64,000 nucleotides of DNA, taken from Thuidium tamariscinum (lineage: Eukaryota; Streptophyta; Bryopsida; Hypnales; Thuidiaceae). Every line of letters begins with the position of its first letter. The stretch's first letter is position 1. Of this stretch, positions 9,677 to 22,116 are shown piece after piece. The stretch is from assembly GCA_947034885.2 (NCBI GenBank), contig OX344749.2, positions 23,141,501 through 23,205,500 of the forward strand. Direction: 5' to 3'. The notes under the pieces are model-generated. The model searched no databases and was not told the DNA's origin. It worked only from the letters and a program-made list of their open reading frames with translations. The position numbers were made by a program, and so were the translations under genes.

Positions 9677-11930
9677 ATTAATAGAGCAAAACAATTGATA
9701 TTCGGTTGTTATAAAAGTAAATGCACCTTTGATTGTCTAAGTAAGCAATTGTCAAAAGAAGGTTTAATTAAGAGTAGTAAAAGACAACAAATATTGAAAA
9801 TAGAAAAATTTATCATTGAATTTTTTCTCAATCCTATCTATTATATGCTACATTCTTAATTTGATTGTTCCAAACATATTGTTTTTGCTTCAAGTATATG
9901 AACTTTTTTTCAAACATATTGTTCATCTTTGCTTAAAGATAATAATGTAAGTTCAAAATTTCATATTATACTTTTAGTCTTTGTTGTTGAATACTTCACT
10001 TTTTTTTTATATCAAGACCACCTTCTAAATCCCATGTGATTCATTTCACAAAACTTCTTGCAAAAAAACTATTGTTTTTAAGCAAAATGTGCCAAATAGG
10101 ATGTACTTAAAAAATTGGGTGAAAAATGTTTAAATACAAAATAAATATAAAAGTAATATAATATTAAAGAATATTGTACCTCCAAACATTTAAACAAGAG
10201 ATAATTTACTTCTAAACTCATAGAAAAATGTACAAAAATTGAAATATTATCAAATTTAATGAGAAATGGCTTTTCTAGTGTTTTGTGCTTAGGAAATAGT
10301 AAAAATCCTCCAAATCAAGTGAGCTTCCATTCAAACTTCTTAAAATTTATGTGAGTGCAAGCTATAATGACAATGATACAAAATTGCCCCCAAACCAATT
10401 TCGACTTTTCAATAGGACTCAATTTCATTAAATATGTTCCATCGCTATGTATTGAAGACCTCATTCAATTCATAAAAAGATAGTTAAGTGTTGAATTGAA
10501 GATAAAAGGTTTGCAATTTTGCTTTCTAATGACAATTTAATTTGAATATTTCTATAGATGGAGCTATGAGAAGTCAACACACATGGCAAAAAGTGAAGGC
10601 ATTATACCACAATCTTAAAGGACTCTTTTGTATGATCAAGCTATATGTTTGAAAATTATGAAAGTTGCATTAGCATGAAGAATGTTAAAAATTGCCCCCT
10701 TCTACAAGAGTCTCTATGGGATGTGAAGATTAATATTTTTTGCTTTGACCACCTAAATGTTTCTTTGTATTTACTATTGAAAAGTAAATTTACCAAATTT
10801 CTCATAGAATATTTTTTTTTGTACTTTTCCAAAAATGAATGTAGATCCAATGAAATTATGTACTCATAACTTACAAAGACAACAATAGATCAATTTTATC
10901 TTCATTGCAAGGCCTCCTTCCTTTACCCCATACTAACTAAGTATTAACTATGAAGTGCTTCAAGGTCCATATTATAGATCATGAACAAAGGCCTTCTAGG
11001 CATTGTTTTAGTTCAACTACCTTTTCATTCATCTAATAGAATACTTAAATTTAGAAAAGACAACCTTTCTTAATGACCAAACTCATGAAATTCTAGATAT
11101 TGATTTTTTGGTACAAATCTTGAAGCAAAAATGTGCAAAAATTCATAAAGGGGTTTAGACATTTACAAATCAAAATAGAATCACTTGATATTGTTTGTCC
11201 TCCATTTCTATCAAATATGTGTCTATTGAAGTGTGACAAATATGACCTCAAGTTATTTGCTTTGAATGGCTTCTACTTCACAAAATTAATGGTGTGTCAT
11301 GATTGTAATGTAATAAGCTTTTAGTGAATGGTTTGGTGTCTTTTTCTATGTACTTCAAACATACACCCATTGAACACTTTAAAGTTTCTTCGTATGTTAA
11401 CTTATAAATTCAAAGAAAGTATAAACATTCTCAAATTTTTAATTTTTAATTTCAGAATATGAATGACTCTATTTATGTACAAGGCAAAAATAAACATCTA
11501 ATTGTCATTTTGACTTAAATAATTGGGAATGGGTGTTTTTACCTTACCTTACACAACTTCAAACATTTTGCTATCAATGGATGTACATCACGATTATGAA
11601 GTGCCGCAGTGGCTATATAAAATGTTATAGTGGTACTCTAAATTTCATAATTCATCTGCGTATTGGATAGAAAGTATCACATTCATACATATCACATGTC
11701 CATAAAAACTTCACAATTTGTTACCAAATAATTTTTTCTTGTCCAATCTGGCACCAGAAAGCCAAAAAAAAAGCCCTGGTGTGCACGCATGCCTAGAGAT
11801 GCTTTATCTACATACGGTGTAGATGTTTCGGAGGACTTCACACCCACAGCCCCACCATCTAGATATCATCCAAATGCATCTACTACTGTAGTACATTTCA
11901 GCAGTACTAGAAGCTAGGTCTTAGTGTCTG
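9677..11930. other. AT-rich intergenic, no gene seen
   Basis: About 2.2 kb of AT-rich sequence between the TRM11 upstream region and the GC-rich AP4E upstream region. The short ORFs here show no protein-like composition or family motif. Confidence 0.55.
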
Positions 11931-13280
11931 CTTGCGGAATGCGTTTCATCAGAAAGCAAATCCGAGCCGGCAGTGTCCTTGAATCGCGAAACCGAGGAAC
12001 GTCCGCAATTTCGACGCTATTGCTCACTGCGGGATCCATGGCAGACCCAGGAGACAATCTTATGTAAACAGGACTTCGAATGCCGCACAAGCTGCACCCT
12101 GTTTCTGCAGCTTAACAATTTTTGTTGGGATTTTCTCAGCTGGAGATCGCGGTGATCGGATTGATTTTCGTTGTGGAGTGAATCAGAGGCCGGACAGGAT
12201 TCCTCAGGACGTGGATTTCGTGGGTTTCGAAAGTAATTCCACCTGGGGAGACGAATTCAGGTCCCGCTCTTCGAAATGGTGGTGGTATCGTAGTTAGGGT
12301 TTCAGCATTAGCATACAAGCTGTGGGGAAGGGGGATCATGCGATTACGTGGAGTCGCATTCGTGTGCAGTAGGTGTGTAATCCGTTTCCTGAGTGAAATG
12401 AATGAACGACATCTTTCAGGGTAGTGAATGTTGCTGCTTCGATCTGTGATAGCAAGTCCGGGTGGATCCGCGAGGCTGTGTTGGCGGGCAATCAGAAGCT
12501 ACCGATCATGGTGCGGCGCTAGCCGGGATATCTGCAAAGATTTTGAAGCCGCGGTCGTGTTCGACGGGGAGGTCTCAGTTGTGGCGAGCTCTTTTGTCTG
12601 GCCTTTTGGCTTGACCTAGGAAGAGGTACTTATGAATTTCGATCCAAAACTTGACCTATGTACGTCCGAAATAAAATCAACACTCGTGAAGCTTCGACCC
12701 GATCCGGTGGTCGAGAGTTCTCATGAATCGCTTCAGTCCTTTAGGTCATCAGCTTGGCAAATTACAGCCTCCGTCTTCCGCTCTGACCACTTGAGTTGAT
12801 TGAGTAGACTGTGAGGAGCATGAATTTCGAAGAATGAAATGGCCTGTGTATCGGCTTCTTTTGCAGTGACGGCAAGGTTACGAAAGATGGCATTTTTGAG
12901 CTCCGTGTGCGTATTAATAACTGCTGATTGTAGAGGAGGTTGTGTTCTCCGTGGAGCTCTTCCGGACGACTACAGTAGTTTCCGATGCAATTGGGTCGAG
13001 CTGACGAAATGACCCTGAATGTTCTTCCAGAATGAAGTCGAATTAAGAGCCGGATTGGACAAGGCTTAAAGAACAGCAAGAATAAATCATGAAAGAGAGC
13101 ATGAGAACAATGTAAATCCACATATGTCTCCGAAATTGTCCTTTCTTCCGAATCTCCACTAATCCTGTTGTTCCGAGTTGTATGACCGGCACTAAGCTCT
13201 TCTGATGTTCGTTTTTCTAGAGCGACTAGCACGTGTTTGTGGTTGGTGATGTTGGCATCTATGGGTATTGCAGAGCCACC
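11931..13280 (+). promoter_or_regulatory. GC-rich 5' flank of AP4E copy 1
   Basis: Composition changes sharply from AT-rich to about half GC here, as expected for promoter and 5' leader. The start codon that follows sits in GCCACCATGG, a strong initiation context. Several ATGs precede it, so upstream ORFs are possible if transcription starts far upstream. An antisense ORF of 187 codons (12762-13325) overlaps but resembles nothing. I cannot place the transcription start. Confidence 0.45.
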
Positions 13281-16200
13281 ATGGAATCGTGGGCGAACGA
13301 TATTGTGAAGAAGGCCTTCAAGCAAGGGTGAGCTTCTCCGCTCCGTCTATTCTGAGTGTGTCAGTTATGAAGTCCGCGCACTACCTCTCGATTTTTTTAT
13401 TTGTGAGTCGAGTTGGGTTGTGTCACTTTTGTGAGGATGTTGTGCTGTGTAAGGCTGTCTGTGGATTCGTGTGGGCCACCTATGGTTCAGATGGGTGTTT
13501 CACTTCGTTATGCTTTGAGTTCTCCTCTTATTTGTGGCTTTAGGTATCCATCAGTGGGTCGCTGAAGCGGGGATTTCAGATTTAGGGTTCAGATCTGTAT
13601 TTCGTCTTATCTGGAGCCAGTGTCCATGCGTGTGTTCCCTTGTCTGTGTCCGATTGTTTAGATGGCTTTTGTGTTTGTTTCGTCTGTGTGTAGCAGGTCT
13701 TCCGGCACGATCGATCAGCTGAAGACCATAGGCAAAGAGCTGGCCATGGGCAGTCAAGGTTCCTCGAAAGACTTCATAGATCTTGTGAAGGCCATAGGAG
13801 AATCGAAGTCGAAGGCGGAGGAGGAGAGAATCGTGTTGGCGGAGATTGAATTGCTGAAGAAACGGATCATGGAGCCCGATGTCCCTCGCAAGAAAATGAA
13901 GGAGTATATAATTCGTCTGGTTTACGTGGAGATGCTGGGCCATGACGCGTCGTTCGGCTACATCTATGCCGTGAAGATGACTCATGATGACAATCTTTTG
14001 TGCAAGAAGAGTGGTTATCTGGCGACGACTCTGTTTCTGAACGAAGATCACGACCTGATTATCCTGATCGTGAACACGATCCAGAAGGATTTGAAGTCTG
14101 ATAATTTCCTTGTCGTGTCTGCTGCTCTGACGGCCGTGTGTAAGCTGATCAATGAGGAGACCATCCCTGCCGTGTTACCGCAAGTTGTGGATTTGTTGGG
14201 TCACCCGAAGGAGCACGTGCGGAAGAAGGCCGTGATGGCTTTGCACCGTTTTCACCAACGGTCTCCGAGTTCTGTGGCTCATCTGCTGACGAAGTTTCGA
14301 CAGGTGGGTGGGAAGGCCGATCCCTTGGAGTTGGTTTGATCTTCTTTCTGAAGCGTTTTGTATTGTTTCCGTGCGCGCTGGATGATTTTGTGGCTGGGTT
14401 TTCGTCGGCCGGTGGCTTAGAGCGTTCCCTTTCGTGTTGGTGCTGCAGATCCTGTGTGACAAGGACCCCAGTGTGATGAGTGCAGCTCTGTGTGCCCTGC
14501 TTGACTTGGTCTCCGCTGATGTGAAAGCATTCAAGCACCTGACCGCCAGTTTTGTGAGTATTCTGAAGCAAGTAGTCGAGCACCGGCTCCACAAGGCTTA
14601 TGACTACCATCGCACTCCAGCTCCTTTTATCCAGGTTCTGAGTGTGTCTCCACCTTTCTCCACTGAGGCGCTGTTTTCTTTCCACGTTTGTCGTGTCTCC
14701 CGGTTCTCCAGTGTTGGGTCCCATCGATTAGGGACTCGAACAGCGGTTTGTTTCCAGTGAATGCGTGTTGATGTGTCCATCTGGTTTGCCAGCTTGTGCG
14801 TGGTGTCTGAAGTGCATTGGTGTAGTTCATCGGAGTTCCTGAAGCTCCTTTGTCGGTTGGTTGCAGATCAAGATCTTGAAGATCTTGGCCTTGCTGGGGG
14901 AAGGCGACAGGGTGAGCAGTGAGAACATGTACAGTGTGTTGTTGGAGGTTCTGAAGCGAAGTGAGCCCGCTAAAAGTGAAGCTGTGTCCAATATCAGTAA
15001 TGCCATCCGTTACGAGTGCATCTGTACCATCACTGCCATTGTTGCGAATCCGAAGCTTCTCGATCTGGCTGCTGACATCACGTCTCGATTCCTGAAGGTG
15101 AGCTTGGCTTTGGTGGCCAGCATGTATTTGTAATGCCATTCGGTGGAATTTAGGTCCTTCTTCCATTGTCCGATTTTTTTTGGATGTGGGTATGTACAAA
15201 TTCGCTGCAAGGTATCGGACAGCTGGTTTTGTTCACTCTTGGGTCCCTCCCGCAGTTCAGTTTCAGGTTCGCTAGTTTAGTGTGTCAGTTTCTTTCTGCC
15301 CCCTTCTTGTGTCAGCAGGTGAGCAGTTGTCCGTTATCTTTTCATGACGTCTCCCCTTTCCGCAGTCGCCTGATCCCATAACTTGCATTGCTCTCCCGTG
15401 TTATTGAATATTCTCGTGGTGGTCAGAGTGACAATCACAACTTCAAGTATATGGGCATCGATGCCCTGGGACGCGTGATTCAAATCAATCCCGACTTCGC
15501 TGAGCAACACCAGTTGGCTGTCATCGATTGTCTTGAGGTATGGTCGCCAACCTTCTGTTTTTCAGAGTGGGATCGAAGGTGATGATGACACGTGTACGAA
15601 ACCTTGGGGTCTGAACAGCATTTTTGGAACTTGTGGTTTCCTGCGTGAGGAGTCCTCTTCTTGATTCTGTGGAAACTTGATGGCGAATTTGATTTCTGTT
15701 GCGTATTTCTAGGACCAAGATGACACCTTGAAGCGGAAGACCCTGGATCTTTTGTATAAGATGACCAAGTCCAGCAATGTGGAAGTGATAGTGGAGCGCA
15801 TGATCGGTTATATGCGGACTTTGAGCGATGCCCATAGCAAGACCGAGATTGCTGGTCGCATCATTGAGCTGGCGGAGAGATTTGCACCCAGTAATCACTG
15901 GTTCATCCAGGTCTGAGCTCTGAATGCCTGGCCTTTGTGCGCCTCTGCATGTTTGCTTCGGACCCGAGGATGTGATTTCGTGTGTGAATTTTTCATTTGG
16001 TGTGCGAGTTTTCAGTTTCGCCCAGTTGGTTGTGACTAACTGTCGGTTTGGAACGTTGTTTCGTATGCTCCGCACCAGACCATGAACCAGGTTTTTGAGC
16101 TGGCCGGCGATCTGGTGCCTGCCAAAGTTGCCCATGACCTGATGCGTCTTCTTGCGAAGGGCGCGGGTGAGGACGACGTCGAAGCGGATTCTCTTCTCCG

Positions 16201-19200
16201 CTCTTCTGCTGTACATTTCTTTGCCCTTTGTGTGGTAGCTTGAAGTTGACTTCTTTGGCAATGAGTCGCTTTCGGTGTGCTGAGAGCCGCTTGTTTTCAG
16301 TTGTGTAATTCGGTGAAGTCCACGTGTCGATGGCTTTGTCCTCCAGAAGTCTCGTGAGTGAGTGAATGGTTTTCTTGTGTCGAGTGGTGTTTGAGTAATC
16401 TGGAGGTGTGCCTTCTATAAGGCGGGTCTGTATTTCAGCTCCATGATTAGATTTTCCGTTTCCCTTTTCTCTTTGCTTTTGTGACTATTAGTGTGCTTTG
16501 TCGTTCTCTCCATGTTGTTTTACTCGAGAGTACCCTGTATCTCCACGTTTTGTTCCCGGCGTGTATTCCTTGTTTCTGGCTTCTGGTGTGTTTTCTTGGA
16601 ATGTTGTAGAGTAATGCATCCCCTTCTGCAGCCATGGTGTTTCGTAGGCACCGAAGTCTATCTTGGCTCCTCGTTTTGATTTGCGACATCGTTTGTCCAT
16701 GCAGGTGGAGTCTTATTTGCAATTGCTGAAGGAACCGAAACTGCCATCGATCCTTCTTCAGGTTGAATAAGCTTCCTTCTTCTCCTCGTAGTGTCTGTCC
16801 AAGAGCTAATCCAAAGCAGAAGTTGCGATTTTCTTTTCTTTCCCATGAAGCCTGGTTCCAAGTGTTGGATATGCGTGATGTCATCGGAGCGAGAACTGTG
16901 AGAATACATTTCTAGTTGTAAAATTGTAACAAAAGTGTCGTCGTCTTGTGGGGACACTGAACAACTGTTTGAAACCCTATTTATTTATTTATGCGTGGAT
17001 TCGGACACTAGAACATCCATGGACATTGTGTCTACGGTCTACTGTTGTGCCTTGTGCACTCCTTGGATACACAGAGCAATCCGTTGGAGTCTCGTCCCGC
17101 AACCTCCAGTGTGGGCAAGAAGCCTGAATGCTTTGTCAGGACGTATGTGTGCGCAAGTGGTTGTATCTGATTTTGTTTGTCGTTTTTTACCCGTCAGGTT
17201 GTGTGCTGGGTATTAGGAGAGTATGGAACTGCAGACGGTACTCATGCTGCTGACGCCATCATCGGCAAGCTCTGTGACGTTGCTGAAGCTCATCTTGGCG
17301 ACACCGTTGTCCAGGTGATTGCGCCTGTATTGTGCTTTTTGCACCTTCCTTTCACCTTGGATGCATCTTTGCTGAGGGTGGGTCTTGTTGTGAAGTGGAG
17401 AGTTCGTAGGATGCATGGCCGACTTGTGAATGCACCCCCCTTAATGACCGAGTCGTTATTGAAGTGCTATTTGTTGCATATCTGGTCAGGGATATGCAAT
17501 CACAGCCATCACCAAGATCTGCGCTTTTGAGATCAGTGCAGGCAGACCAGTTCATCTAATCCCTGAGGTGCGTTGTCCATCTTTCTGCTGCGTGTGTTCC
17601 TGTGATTGGTGAACGTATCACTGTCCAGTTTTAGGTGGTAAAGGTTGGTGGTGCCCGATGTGCATCACGTTTTTTCGTTTTCAGCGCATGTCGTCGTCCG
17701 CCCTGTGTCTATTTTTTGTGTGAAGTGTCCCACTTGTGTGGCGTCCTTTGGCAATGGCTTTGCTTCTTTATCTGTTGTGTATGCTATGACGACAGCTTAT
17801 CGTCTGCTACACCTGAGAATTCCTGTGAGTGTACTTTTATGGAAACCACTTACTTGTGTGGGTCTTTTGAGGCCATTTTCATGGCTTCGGAGCAGTCCAT
17901 CTTGTGCTTCGCAACCGTTGTGACTCGATGCCAATCCTTGTTAAGCGTTCTGATTCGATTCTGACTATGGTTTTTCCTTGTTTGCATTGCAGTGTCTTTC
18001 ATTCGTGGATGGTCTGTTATCATCCCACTCCACCGACCTGCAACAACGAGCTTACGAGTTGCAAGTTTTCTTGGGACTTGATCCAGACCTTGTGCAGAAG
18101 GTGCTGCCTGTGAATGGTTGTGGCGAAGAAATCGAGGTATGCACATGGGTTTCTGTTTGGCCGTTGAGAGACCCAGGGTTTCCGGTTTGGAGTTGCCGAA
18201 TTCCATCTATCGTATGTTTGAACGTCTCATTCCAGTGGGTCTGAGTAAGATTTCACCGGAGTTTGTGAAGATTTTAGACTTCCTTGCTCAAAGGAAACGA
18301 ACAAAATGAACAAAAGAAAGATGGCATATGAATTGCTCGAACCTGTGAATCCCTTCTTGGTTTTTCAGCGGTCGACTGTTTTCTGAAAGATTGGGATAGC
18401 ATGATGCGACATCTATTGTTTGGACTTGTCGCAACTTCGAAATTCGGATCAGCTCCCTCTCCCTTATGTCATTTAGTATATTTACAATTGAAGGCTGTGG
18501 TTGTGAATTGCGATGTCTTTGATCCTCGCTTGTTGCTGTTGATTGCTAAGTGCTTGATATCTTTTTTGCTTTTTCGGCTTGTTAAGTCCCCCTTTTCCAG
18601 AATTTTCCTTTTTTGCTCGAGTCCTATGGCGTTTCCTCATTGCTTTGGTTGTGTCCTTGTGATAGTGCGTCTAGTGTGTGTGTTACGGTGCGTCTTGTTT
18701 CGGCGCCTGAATATGGAGCGTTCCCGTTTTGCTGTTCGAATCTGCAGATTGACAAGGAGTTACCCTTTCTCCAAGGGTTTGTGGACTCCGCTCTGGCTAA
18801 TGGGGCCCGTCCGTACTTCCACGAGAACGGGCGCCTGGAGATGAGCAGTGGCATGAGTTCTTTCGCCAGTACGAGCCAGGGTCAGCAGGAGCCCTCCCAC
18901 GCGCTGCGTTTCGAAGCTTACGACACCCCGACTGTCCCCGTTCCCGCCTCTGCTCCTCCTTCCCTTCTTCCCGACTTCCAGGAGGCGAAGCCGGAATCGC
19001 CTCGAAGTCTCCGAAACCAGTTAGCAGCGGACAGTTCCCAGGTGGATTTACTTGGCCCTGACGTTTCGAGGCTTCGATTGGATGGAGTGCAGAGGAAATG
19101 GGGCCGTCCGTCCGCTTCGTCTCAGCCTGCTCCTGTGGCCAGCCCAAGTTTCGAGGAAGAGGGTGGAAGAGGTGGTAGCGTTGGTAGTGGTGTCTCTGAG

Positions 19201-20399
19201 AGAGCCGGCTCTACCGGGGAAAGTACTTCCGCAGGTCGGTTTCCTATTCCTTGATGTGAACACCGTTTTTCGGTTGCCATGTTTGGATCTTTGTAGTCCT
19301 TTTTTCGATGCGGTTTAGGGTTTTTGGAGAACCTGGCCCTCGTAGTTGGTGTCGGAGGCTCGGTCTTGTTCCAATTTGCAGGATTGACATTCGCAAGTGC
19401 CTTCGATGGTGTTGTAAATGGCCGGGCCTGGAGTCAGTAGGTTTTCTAGAACCCCTGTGAGGTGCGGGAATTTTCGTGTCGAGGATTGAGTGACATCTGT
19501 GCATCATGAGTGATTTCTAGCCAAGCCTGATCCGTGTTCTAGACGTTGCTCCTCGTAGTTGTCCATTTCTGTTCTGTCGTTTTCCGTTGGTGTGCGTGTC
19601 TTACTGTATGTAGTCGGATTACTTCATCCGGTGTGATTGATGGATTCTCGATGTGTGTAACTGTTGTTGAGCAGCGCCGCTGCATGTTCCACGCCACGTG
19701 GAGAGAAAGCCGGCGCAACCAGAGATCCCCGCCGAGAAACAGCGATTGGCAGCCTCGTTGTTCGGAGGTTCTTCCGTCCAGAAACCTGTGAATGGAGTGA
19801 AGGGATCCAAGCCAGCATCTGCCCATCTTCGAGGTGGTGAGAAGAGCACCTCTTCCAGGCCCGCGAAAGACCCGACTCCAGCTCCAGCTCGGCCGAAGCC
19901 AGCCTCCGCTCCTCTTATGGATCTGATGGACTTGAGTGAGGGCGACTCCTTCTCGACTCCCGTTGCCAAGGCTTCGTACGATCCATTCCAAGAGTTGGAA
20001 GGTTTACTCGATGGACCTTCCTCGACAGGCGCCGCGTTGTCGACACCAGCAGCAGCCCCTGCCACGAGTAGTCTCGATTTCATGTCTTTGTATGAGAGCA
20101 GTGCTGGCCCCGTGTCCTCCCCAATCGATTCTGACTTCATGTCTTTAGGGCTTACCAGCAGTTCTGGGATGGAGTCCGTGAATGCTAGGCCGCAGGCAGG
20201 CCTCCTGGACTTGAATGAGTTTCCAGCCAGCAGCCCCCTGGCCGGGCTGGAGGTTTCGAGTTCCTCCGCTGCACCTGTTTTGTCGGACAAGAAGGGAGCT
20301 TCCTTGCAAGACTCTCTGCAGAAGGACGCTACCACCCGGCAAGTTGGCGTGACTCCCGCCGGGACCAATCCTGCCCTTTTCCAGGACCTGTTTGGATAG
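13281..20399 (+). CDS. AP4E: AP-4 adaptor complex subunit epsilon, copy 1, 13 exons, 1039 aa
   Basis: Role (family): large subunit of the AP-4 adaptor, which sorts cargo at the trans-Golgi network with AP4B, AP4M and AP4S. Exons read: 13281-13327, 13697-14303, 14449-14634, 14867-15097, 15427-15537, 15713-15910, 16079-16210, 16705-16761, 17198-17314, 17490-17567, 17993-18136, 18748-19234, 19675-20399; all phases agree and total 3120 nt. Seen: [17 protein letters not shown] near the N terminus; the adaptin trunk ([54 protein letters not shown]) to about residue 636; a Ser/Pro-rich hinge with LRFEAYD and [33 protein letters not shown]; and the C terminus [18 protein letters not shown]. The order matches Arabidopsis AP4E (about 938 aa), with a longer hinge. 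The first exon ([15 protein letters not shown]) is less conserved and chosen by phase and Kozak context. No break seen. Confidence 0.95.
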
Positions 20400-20621
20400 T
20401 GGGTCGTGTTTGTTGTGTTCGTTTAGCACCCGACCGCGGTCCAGATGTCCAGAAATGATATTAGTTGCGCAATTGATCGTCTTCCCCAGCTTTTGGGGAC
20501 TTGTCGAGAGCTGAGAGTAGGTTTCTGTTGTATAGGAAGTAGCTGAAGATTATCGCCGGCGGAGTCTCGAGTATCTCTACATGTGATTTATTTTGCATGC
20601 AGAATAATTTGTTTGACATTT
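13338..20621 (+). repeat. Arm 1 of large inverted duplication
   Basis: The reverse complement of 56727-64000 matches this stretch almost base for base, through exons, introns and about 220 bp beyond the AP4E stop codon. Similarity ends abruptly at 20621 (GTTTGACATTT). The left limit is unknown, because position 13338 pairs with the last base of the window. Differences are scattered substitutions and small intron indels, for example in the 5' intron near 13.59 kb and near 17.67 kb. Confidence 0.95.
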
Positions 20622-22096
20622 ATGATAGCATATTCTTGCCATGATATGACGTCGAAAGAAATCTGAGTATAGGCCGAGTGATTTGGGCAATAACTTCCCG
20701 AACCTTTTTAATCCAGTTCCTTTTAGAATGACTGAGCAGGATTACTTTGGGAAGCAAGCGAAGTGTACAGGGTCTGTAATGCTCTGAGGAAGGATTTTAG
20801 GATGGTTTTGACTATAGAGTTGTAAATGTTTTGGTTGGATATTGTCAGTAGTTAAGTGGGGCTTCTAGGGTCTCTCGGAATCTACTTTTGATAGAGATCA
20901 GTCGTTAATCAAATCAGAAAGTCTTGAAAAATATTTCTTTCATTCATCCTCTTACAATTAATAATGATATCTACTTATGCATTCAAAACCTATGCATCCA
21001 AATCGCAAATGATTTGGACATGGTATCCAACAATCATAGCTATAACATTGTTCACCAGTAGCACTGCTCCCTTAAACTTTGAAAAGCATTTCATGAGGTG
21101 GTTTATTCTAGTGGCCTGCACTAAAGGTATTTCCATTTTGCAGGTGTGGGTGTGTGGGGTGGGGGTGGGGGTGGGCGGGTGGGCGGGTGGGGGCTTCGCG
21201 GGCAATATTCTTATAGGGGGTTTCAATGGTGTTTTGGGGCCCATTTTCTCTTTTTAGAAATAATATGGCTAATAATGGGATCTTTGGGATTCGTGCACGA
21301 AAATTTGACATCTCTGATCACAAAAATAAGTTTCCGTTTCTTCCTAACAAGCTGTAATACATGGTTCGCTTTCCATTGATCTGAATTCAGAAAGTTGCTT
21401 GGTGCAAAAATGGTCTGTAAACAACAACAGTATGTGTCCAAGGAACAGTTACAATTAATCAAACAAACCATCATTTGTCAGCCGGGGTCTTTTGCAATGA
21501 AAATTCGGGCACTGAATTGACCGAGTCTAATTCAGGCTCACTGTTTGCACCACATAATTATTCTGACTAATCATGGAACTAGCTTGCAGTAAAGCTGGAC
21601 AAAGTCCGGGTACATATCGAATCGTACCACATAAGAAAGGCATTAACTTTCAATCAGCTCAAGCTGGCACAACATGCGTGAGCATAACCCAACCACCTTA
21701 ACGACAATGTGCTGTCGGCATTCCTCTGAAGTTGACAGTCTTTTATGACATTAAATAATTAGTAATAGTATACGGAACATGCTGCGTAGGAAAATCTAGT
21801 CCCAGAACCACAACCATGCCCATCCAAACAAACAGCCGTGTCTGACCGACCCAAGGTGCAAAATCGTTGGTCCCAGTTGTACGTACGTATGTTTCAGTGT
21901 AGACTTTCTGTAATTTAATACCAATTAAGAAAACAACACACATTGAACACTAGATGATCAGGTCAGCGCACAATTTGCTATATAAAATAACTTGTGCAGC
22001 TTGTCCAACTGGTCTCGTATTTGCCTGGAGCTGGATCCCTCAGCCATGGAGCTTCCATTTCGTAATGAATTGTTGCCACCGCCGTCGTGCAGGTGG
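20400..22096. other. Intergenic between convergent AP4E and LAZY
   Basis: Holds the AP4E 3' flank (inside the duplication to 20621) and then single-copy sequence up to the LAZY stop codon. The two genes point at each other, with 1.7 kb between stop codons. No further gene was seen. A G-rich tract lies at 21143-21203. Confidence 0.6.
21143..21203 (+). repeat. G-rich tract, G-quadruplex-capable
   Basis: Runs of three or more G separated by one to three bases (GGGGTGGGGGTGGGGGTGGG and onward through GGGCGGGTGGGCGGG). This satisfies the usual four-run quadruplex pattern several times over. It lies between two convergent 3' ends. A functional role is not shown. Confidence 0.6.
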
Positions 22097-22116
22097 TCAC
22101 ATTTCGAGGACGACAA
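22097..22116 (-). other. 20-nt terminal coding micro-exon of the LAZY gene
   Basis: The acceptor AACGTACAG precedes TTGTCGTCCTCGAAATGTGA. With the single T left over from exon 3 (GAG T|GTAAGC) this reads F-V-V-L-E-M-stop, the end of the CCL motif. The preceding intron is about 820 bp (22936-22117). Exon choice rests on phase, splice sites and the match to the family signature. Confidence 0.85.

Noticed and set aside
12762-13325. 187-codon minus-strand open frame over the AP4E start
   Set aside because: It overlaps the AP4E leader and first exon antisense, has no recognisable motif, and long chance frames are expected in this GC-richer stretch.
13551-20429. Many antisense open frames of 100-250 codons across AP4E copy 1
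   Set aside because: All are shadows of the real exons; the equivalent frames appear opposite copy 2.
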